This document shows positions 58,901 through 64,000 of a stretch of DNA of 64,000 nt, piece after piece. A model generated the notes under the pieces. That model did not search any database. It was given only the letters and a program-made list of their open reading frames with translations, and was not told the origin of the DNA. Made by a program: the position numbers and the translations under genes. Each line of letters begins with the position of its first letter. The stretch's first letter is position 1. Location: contig CP136063.1 in NCBI GenBank assembly GCA_032622095.1, positions 28,708,987 to 28,772,986 of the forward strand. Reading direction: 5' to 3'. The DNA is from Siphonodentalium dalli. Lineage: Eukaryota > Mollusca > Scaphopoda > Gadilida > Siphonodentaliidae.

Positions 58901-60173
58901 TTGTATAAGGGAAATACTGGGTCAACAAGTAGCGACATATAGACATAAACATAAATCTACGGTAAATTTAGCATAATATAACATGTTTATTGGTTGTCAG
59001 GATGCAGGAATTCGTTCACAAATCCACCCATACCTTCCTTTATCCACCCATACCTTCCTTTATACTTACCAAACGTATACTCATGTATACTCGGGGTGTC
59101 CGGTAGGGGAATGGGGCCGGTACCCGTCAAGGGGAAAAATCCAGGTAAAAGTAGCCTGTTATACTTTTTAGCACTGGCTTGAACTACTTTTGTTATATCG
59201 GCCAATAGAATCGTGTGAGAGTAGAAATGGCAGATTGTTTTGTTCCATTTCTGCCCAAGTGCGAGCTATCAAACCTTATACATGTACCTGTAACTTTAAA
59301 ACTAGTAAATTTATTAGATATGAATTAATTTACGAAGTACATGTACAGAACACCAGTAATTTGGATCCCGAGTTAAACGTGCTCGTTAATGTTAAAAGAC
59401 TCACTGTGGAAGACCCAGCAGATATTTTGGATGCATGACGTAATCTGAATATATTAAGGCTGATTACATATCTGGCCGACGCGTATTCTTTGTGGGCAAT
59501 GGTAAGATGCCTTGATGCCCGGTGCGGCTACTCCCACATTTCTCTCTCGCTCTATTACAAAGTGAACAGTATATTTTGCGGTATAAAACATGACAGGTAC
59601 GATTAAAATACTGCTCTTTTGCATAACATAACCGGGTACTAACCGCAACGTAACTAACCATCCTCAAAGGCATAGCTTCTAGCGATGTCAGTTCCGATCA
59701 CTTCCTGTTTCAATTTAAAACGTTAGAGTGTACACTCACAAGATATAAAATAAATTCACCTTTTAAAATTCCTTAGTAATATTCCAACAAAATTCAGAAG
59801 TTTTAAACATCTTTATACCTTTATAGACATGCAATATGTCCTGGGGTATGGCAGGAGGGGAAAACATGGCGAGGGGAATCTGAGGACGGCAAATAGCCGT
59901 CCTCAGATTTCCAGGCCTGAGTCATGTTGCCTCGTTATATAGTGAAACTAGTGATCTTGCGATTTTTGGGAGCCAACCCAGTGCAGAGCTATTAGAGAAT
60001 TGAAATCACCATTATTCCATAGAAACCTGCATTAGTGTAAACATATCATTTATGAAGGCTTTGGCTATCAACCCAAGGCAAAGAATAATTGATCAGATCT
60101 TATACAAATTGTTTGTCATAAACGAATGCCAGTGGAGAAACCACGCTACCTAAAAAGACATATCCCACAATCG
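58901..60173. other. Stretch without supported genes
   Basis: Contains a 22-bp duplication at about 59022-59061 (CCACCCATACCTTCCTTTAT twice) and a small inverted repeat at about 59876-59912 (AATCTGAGGACGGC facing GCCGTCCTCAGATT). No coding supported. Confidence 0.5.
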
Positions 60174-60888
60174 TCACATAATGTTATTTTCTTTCACTAG
60201 ATAGAAGCTTTTATCATCCGAAGCATCCTCTTTACTTTTTCCAAATCGAGGGCATTTTACTTCCAGTCCCCCATATGGATCCTGAACTGTGGGATCATGC
60301 ACTCGACCATCTAAGGTTGCACCAAGTCCAGGCCTATTTTGAGAGAGCAAGATGCCGGGCCGAGAAACATTAACTTGACAGTTTTGATTCATTTTGTACA
60401 TATATGCTTCAATAGGTGTGTTTTCATACAAATTGCCATGGTCTATAGCTGATGAATAGAGCATGGTTCTAAGAATACTGTCTGGTAGTCGAGTATGTAC
60501 TATTCTACCAAAATATGAAGCTGTCATTTTATATGAATGTAGTGTCATCTTCCACAGATCACACACACTCTGTCCCCGTGTAGCCTCTTAAAATGAATTT
60601 GTCATTCAGTGATTATTCTTCCTTATTTATCACCAGGTCAACATATTTTGTCACAAACTCAATGTTAAGTTCTTCACCATCACCGATTTCCATATTTCTC
60701 TCGATTACACATGTATCTACATCTATGGGATGTCTTACCGGTAACTGTGGGGAATTCCGAGAGTAAAGTATATTTTTAGATATTGTTGATTTGTCCATGA
60801 AGGAGCTTGAATGCACACACATGTTACTACAAATACCATCGTCCAATCCACATAGCATGTCAGGCACCTGTATTCCAGCTGTATACAT
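60174..60888 (-). pseudogene. YqaJ-like exonuclease relic
   Basis: Minus-strand reading: an upstream part (IEFVTKYVDLVINKEE, then TAA), then after a frame change ATRGQSVCDLWKM, KMTASYFGRIVHTR and NRPGLGATLDGRVHD, then GGLEVKCP. The RxTAS-F, G-x-x-DG and LEVKCP segments are the conserved blocks of YqaJ/lambda-exonuclease-type nucleases, the last two carrying the metal-binding Asp and Glu-x-Lys. In eukaryotes such domains are frequent in invertebrate genes of mobile-element origin. One stop and one frameshift break the N-terminal part; the catalytic blocks remain in one frame. Confidence 0.72.
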
Positions 60889-60934
60889 GTTAGTGTTATT
60901 GCTAGAGTTCAGCGGGGTTTGTCATGATACAGGA

Positions 60935-61135
60935 AGAAACTAGACTATGCTGGCATTGGGAATACGGGATAGCATGATGTTGATGATAGGGGCGATTCTA
61001 TGCTTGGAATGTTCCTCCATTCGTCCTGCAACAGAGAGTGCACGTCACCAAGCATGGTGTGGTTATTGTCACGATGATAAGCAGCTCTCTTCAGTTGGTC
61101 TCATAAATGTTCTGGAACACGTGATCGAAACCGAA
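60935..61135 (-). pseudogene. Tc1-like transposase C-terminal relic
   Basis: The minus strand shows FDHVFQNIYE, then VHSLLQDEWRNIP and in a shifted frame HRIAPIINIMLSRIP. The L-x-EW-x-x-IP segment followed by an SM-x-R-like stretch is the usual C-terminal layout of Tc1-type transposases. Short and multiply shifted, so the family call rests on one motif. Confidence 0.5.
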
Positions 61136-61390
61136 TGAGAGAATGTTTCATAATTTAGAAATGTTAGTGATCTAAATGTCTCGATTTTAGAATTTAATAG
61201 TGACAATAATGTGAGTTGTGAATTAATTAAACTGTGAATTAAACTATTAATATCTTATTAGACTGTCGGTCAAATTTTAGCATGTGTCGAATTGCGAATT
61301 TGACATCGTACATGTATATAAAAGTTGTGAATGTTGGTATACATGTAGCTGACGATCAATCACGGTTTCATCATTATATAAATTATATCT

Positions 61391-61828
61391 TTATAAATAT
61401 TTACACATAACAATGTCACTCTTCACTCGATATGGCACAGGGTTCCAAGAGCAAGTTCTCTGCAACAATGATCGGATGAGATCCAGATTGTCAAGCTCGA
61501 TCTCCGTTGACAGGTTTTCAGGGTTTGGTTGTGATCTTGGAGAGCATGAGGATACACGATCAGCTGGTGTTGGTCTACGCCTTGCTTTCTGTTGCCCTGC
61601 AGTTCTCAGTCTCAAACCTCTGATATAACTTTCTGTCCTGGTATTGTGGCCTGTATATATAACATACACCACTACTCGCCATCGATCTAACCCTTGCTGG
61701 CAATTCTTTCTTCTTGCTGCAACCTTCACCGTTGAAACTATACTCCTTTCACGGCTAGTCATCCTGGAATAGTGCAGGCAGAAGATTTTGGACAACCCGG
61801 AGCGCAAAGTTTCCCTGAGACTTCGCAT
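61391..61828 (-). CDS. Unrecognised 145-codon frame
   Basis: Minus frame from ATG 61828 to TAA at 61391. Basic N-terminal two thirds (VAARRKNCQQGL, QQKARRRPTP), then acidic (LSTEIELDNLDLIRSL). Its unbroken length is notable in this AT-rich region, but there is no family match, and the overlapping plus frame is also open. Confidence 0.25.
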   Translation of the reverse strand: MRSLRETLRSGLSKIFCLHYSRMTSRERSIVSTVKVAARRKNCQQGLDRWRVVVYVIYTGHNTRTESYIRGLRLRTAGQQKARRRPTPADRVSSCSPRSQPNPENLSTEIELDNLDLIRSLLQRTCSWNPVPYRVKSDIVMCKYL

Positions 61829-62399
61829 CTTCTTGTAACTCCATAAAATTCAACTTGGTACTCAATATACATATTTGTATATTGTGCTGCGTATACTTTA
61901 TATAGAACGGCGAATTTCTTTTACGTAACAAACAATTTAAACCGTAAAAACATCTAGCTAAAAATTGTGTTATAAGAATAAAAGAGCGTCGAATTATTTA
62001 GATTTATTATAAATTAATACTGCCATGGAATGTAGCATAATCTGCGGACACGGATGTAAACACCGTAAACAATTATTCCTAGGGCGTGAATTGTAATGTT
62101 ATATCTAACTTATCAGCCATTTGTTAGAACGCGATATCGCCACACAAACTACCGAAACTGTTTGCGTGAATGTAATGTGAACAAACACAAGAAAATATCA
62201 ATGCCAACTAAAATAAATGTGATAACAAAACATGACATGGATGTACATGTTCAGACCGTTTTTTGAACACGGTGGCCATTTTGCTGAAATTGACCACGCT
62301 AAGAACACGCCTTCAACACGGATGACCACGGTGTGAACTCGAATGGCCACGGGATGTACACTCCGTGTTCTAGTTGTACTGTCATAGTGTGTCTAACCG

Positions 62400-62640
62400 A
62401 TAAACAGATTTCAATGTCTCGAAAAATGTTAACAGCCTTTCCTCTTTCTTGGTATGATTTTGGAATAACACGGCTGCCAAATGGCTCTCATATGTGGATA
62501 ACGACATCCATTTATTTTACGGAAATAAATCCTTGGAGTGTTTCCACAAACCTTCGATTGAGTTAGTGTCTACACTGACTTCTTCCTTCCATGAACCTTC
62601 AATTGAATTAGTGTCTACACTGACTTCTTCCTTCGTAACT
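62400..62640 (-). pseudogene. Merlin/ISXO2-like transposase C-terminal relic with a 47-bp duplication
   Basis: The minus strand encodes VDTNSIEGSW and again VDTNSIEGLWKHSKDLF, a stop, then STYESHLAAVLFQNH and FFETLKSVYRL. TN-x-IEG-x-W is the block carrying the catalytic Glu of ISXO2/Merlin-type transposases, and the ESHL-x-x-V segment follows it in that family. The first block is duplicated by a tandem repeat of about 47 bp (TGTCTACACTGACTTCTTCC twice on plus). Upstream parts are replaced by the Mutator-like copy C. Confidence 0.7.
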
Positions 62641-62653
62641 TTATGTATTTGTA

Positions 62654-63059
62654 TAGTCCAAGTCTTCTCGTACTAAAACTAGCTAAGATTTTGGGATGGA
62701 GATGCTAGTGTTTAGTCCGAGTTCCAGGCCCATGCATTTCTATGACACGACTTAAGCGTTAGTGACCCGCTCAAATAAAACCACAATTATATGAAATAAA
62801 ATATCACAATTGCTACAATAAACGGATAGTTTCCGCAGAAGACATGCTATTTGATCTGAAACCCACATCGGTTGTGAATTGAAAGCAGTAATTTAATGTG
62901 AAAAGAAACTTTTGCCGCAGTGTTTACATATTTTTTAAAGTATGCGAACTCAGTTGACCTTGCGAACTGCGTTCGGCATTTTCGGTGAAAATATTCCGTA
63001 GATTTTCAATCGACCACGCACGATGAATTCTCCATTGTAATCGTAATTATACGTGACAA
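62654..63059 (+). mobile_element. Mutator-like TIR element, copy C (right part missing)
   Basis: Begins TAGTCCAAGTCTTCTCG and follows copies A and B for about 405 bp, then stops at ACGTGACAA where the other copies continue with TAAATAAAT. The right TIR is absent, so no target duplication can be tested. Confidence 0.9.
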
Positions 63060-63231
63060 AAGTATTGATTGAGATCATTTGCATTTATACAGAGGCGCTG
63101 TTGTCCATACATGTACTGCAGTGATCAGTAATTTCATATGGTAAACATACCAGTAAGATGTTTACTTCACCATTTTCTTTCTTTTTGGGATTGTGTAGTT
63201 TTGTAGTGAACTACATGGAGATTTCCTTTTG
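63060..63231. other. Intervening DNA
   Basis: Nothing recognised. Confidence 0.4.
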
Positions 63232-63316
63232 GAACCTGTCACTGTATGAACCTGTCACTGTATGAACCTGTCACTGTATGAACCTGTCACTGTATGAACC
63301 TGTCACTGTATGAACT
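63232..63316. repeat. 16-bp tandem repeat
   Basis: Five units of GAACCTGTCACTGTAT, nearly identical. Confidence 0.92.
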
Positions 63317-63665
63317 GATTGTTGTTTAGTAGCACAAATGTTTTCCTTGATTTGTCCATATTTCCTCACAGACCATGATTGAGTTCTTTATCAGTTTTGC
63401 CTTCTGATGTGTGGTTTTTTGTTTTTTTTGGAAATTTTTTCTATCTTATAATGTTCACAAAAGGTTTCACATCTGGCTTCCGAATGTTATTGGAACAAAG
63501 TTTTCCATCATGCACATTAAGAGGTGCCCCATAGGGGAGAATTCACCTTTCACGATCACCACCAGGAAGGGATTGTTTTTCTTATGGTTGTAATATGCCC
63601 TGCTTGACTTTTACATTGAAGAAAGTTGCAGGTAGAGACTGATTTGTTTGTATGTTTTAATGTAC
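63317..63665. other. Possible intron of the hAT-like gene
   Basis: Follows the zinc-finger exon on the minus strand. A 41-codon minus frame at about 63600-63465 is open (NNPFLVVIVKGEFSP) but has no clear splice pair or family. Confidence 0.35.
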
Positions 63666-63791
63666 TTTTAATGCCTTCTTTCCTTCGTTTCCATAGCTGA
63701 TATCTTTGTTGCACCACAAACATTTTGCGAAGCCAGGATGGTCAATTTTTCGCACAAAGTCAGACAAATAGTCACCATTAGCAACCTTTTC
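63666..63791 (-). CDS. Zinc-finger exon, probably N-terminal exon of the hAT-like gene
   Basis: Acceptor GGCTTCAG precedes a 126-nt minus-strand exon of exactly 42 codons that ends before a donor GTACAT. It reads EKVANGDYLSDFVRKIDH and then FAKCLWCNKDISYGNEGKKA. The Cys-x2-Cys followed by YxxxGxxAL (with the His expected in the next exon) is the BED-like finger found at the start of the protein family whose later exon is at 54600-55373 on the same strand. The link is by family layout and strand; 8 kb of other relics lie between. No defect is seen in this exon. Confidence 0.6.
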
Positions 63792-64000
63792 CTGAAGCCA
63801 GCTTCATTTAAATTTATTCTTAATATTCCCCTCCTTTTTCGAAAGATCTTCCTGACTTTTCAATTCCATCATTTAGTGCCGCTAACACAAAATAAATTAT
63901 CGCTGATCGAAAAATAAACACTTTAGAATTCTTGGAAATATAATGGTGCCAGATCAGCACTGTAATCTCAATCTATAATTCATCGTGATTGGCTGATATT
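63792..64000. other. Window end, no supported feature
   Basis: Upstream side of the zinc-finger exon on the minus strand. No further exon is visible. Confidence 0.4.

Overview
The window looks like gene-poor, AT-rich nuclear DNA of a marine invertebrate, most likely a mollusc or another lophotrochozoan. Reasons: no dense or operon-like coding; short coding islands flanked by eukaryotic splice signals; very abundant short non-autonomous DNA transposons and minisatellites; several 5'-truncated non-LTR retrotransposons; and opisthokont-type domains (thrombospondin type 1, invertebrate P2X7-like, hAT-like, YqaJ-like). The species cannot be named from sequence alone. I found no intact conventional host gene, no tRNA or rRNA gene and no CRISPR array.

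Layout. 1-9314 is a satellite of alternating 25-bp and 26-bp monomers that runs off the left edge. 9315-14310 is a cluster of palindromic and inverted-repeat elements around one short, GC-richer transcription-unit-like segment (TATA box, 167-codon frame, AATAAA). 14560-16085 is a minus-strand non-LTR retrotransposon copy with frameshifts. 17041-18607 is a TTAA-flanked element. 19126-22018 holds two blocks of a SacII-site-rich 22-bp repeat with inverted outer ends. 22631-33838 holds terminal-inverted-repeat (TIR) elements, including a clear nested insertion (a TA-flanked element inside a Mutator-like element) whose empty site is preserved in the second copy at 32907-33838. 34681-38556 is a run of different minisatellites. 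38649-40790 and 32439-32842 carry a family of about 67-nt near-perfect hairpins, usually paired head to head inside TTAA-flanked elements.

42069-49545 is a tandem segmental duplication (three copies plus a partial fourth). Each main copy holds the same minisatellites and the same broken thrombospondin type 1 exon. Only the second copy contains a 3' LINE fragment, so that insertion came after the duplication.

51781-63791 (minus strand) holds a broken transposase-derived gene: a zinc-finger exon at 63.7 kb, a large exon at 55.4-54.6 kb and a C-terminal part at 52.6-51.8 kb. That last part is split by a LINE 3' end, a second repeat and a 43-bp minisatellite whose unit is the coding sequence itself. 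In between lie other relics: a P2X7-like first exon, a YqaJ-like exonuclease relic, a Tc1-like tail and a Merlin/ISXO2-like transposase tail. The strongest signals are therefore about genome dynamics (dated insertions, exon-to-minisatellite conversion, mobile hairpins) rather than a working pathway.
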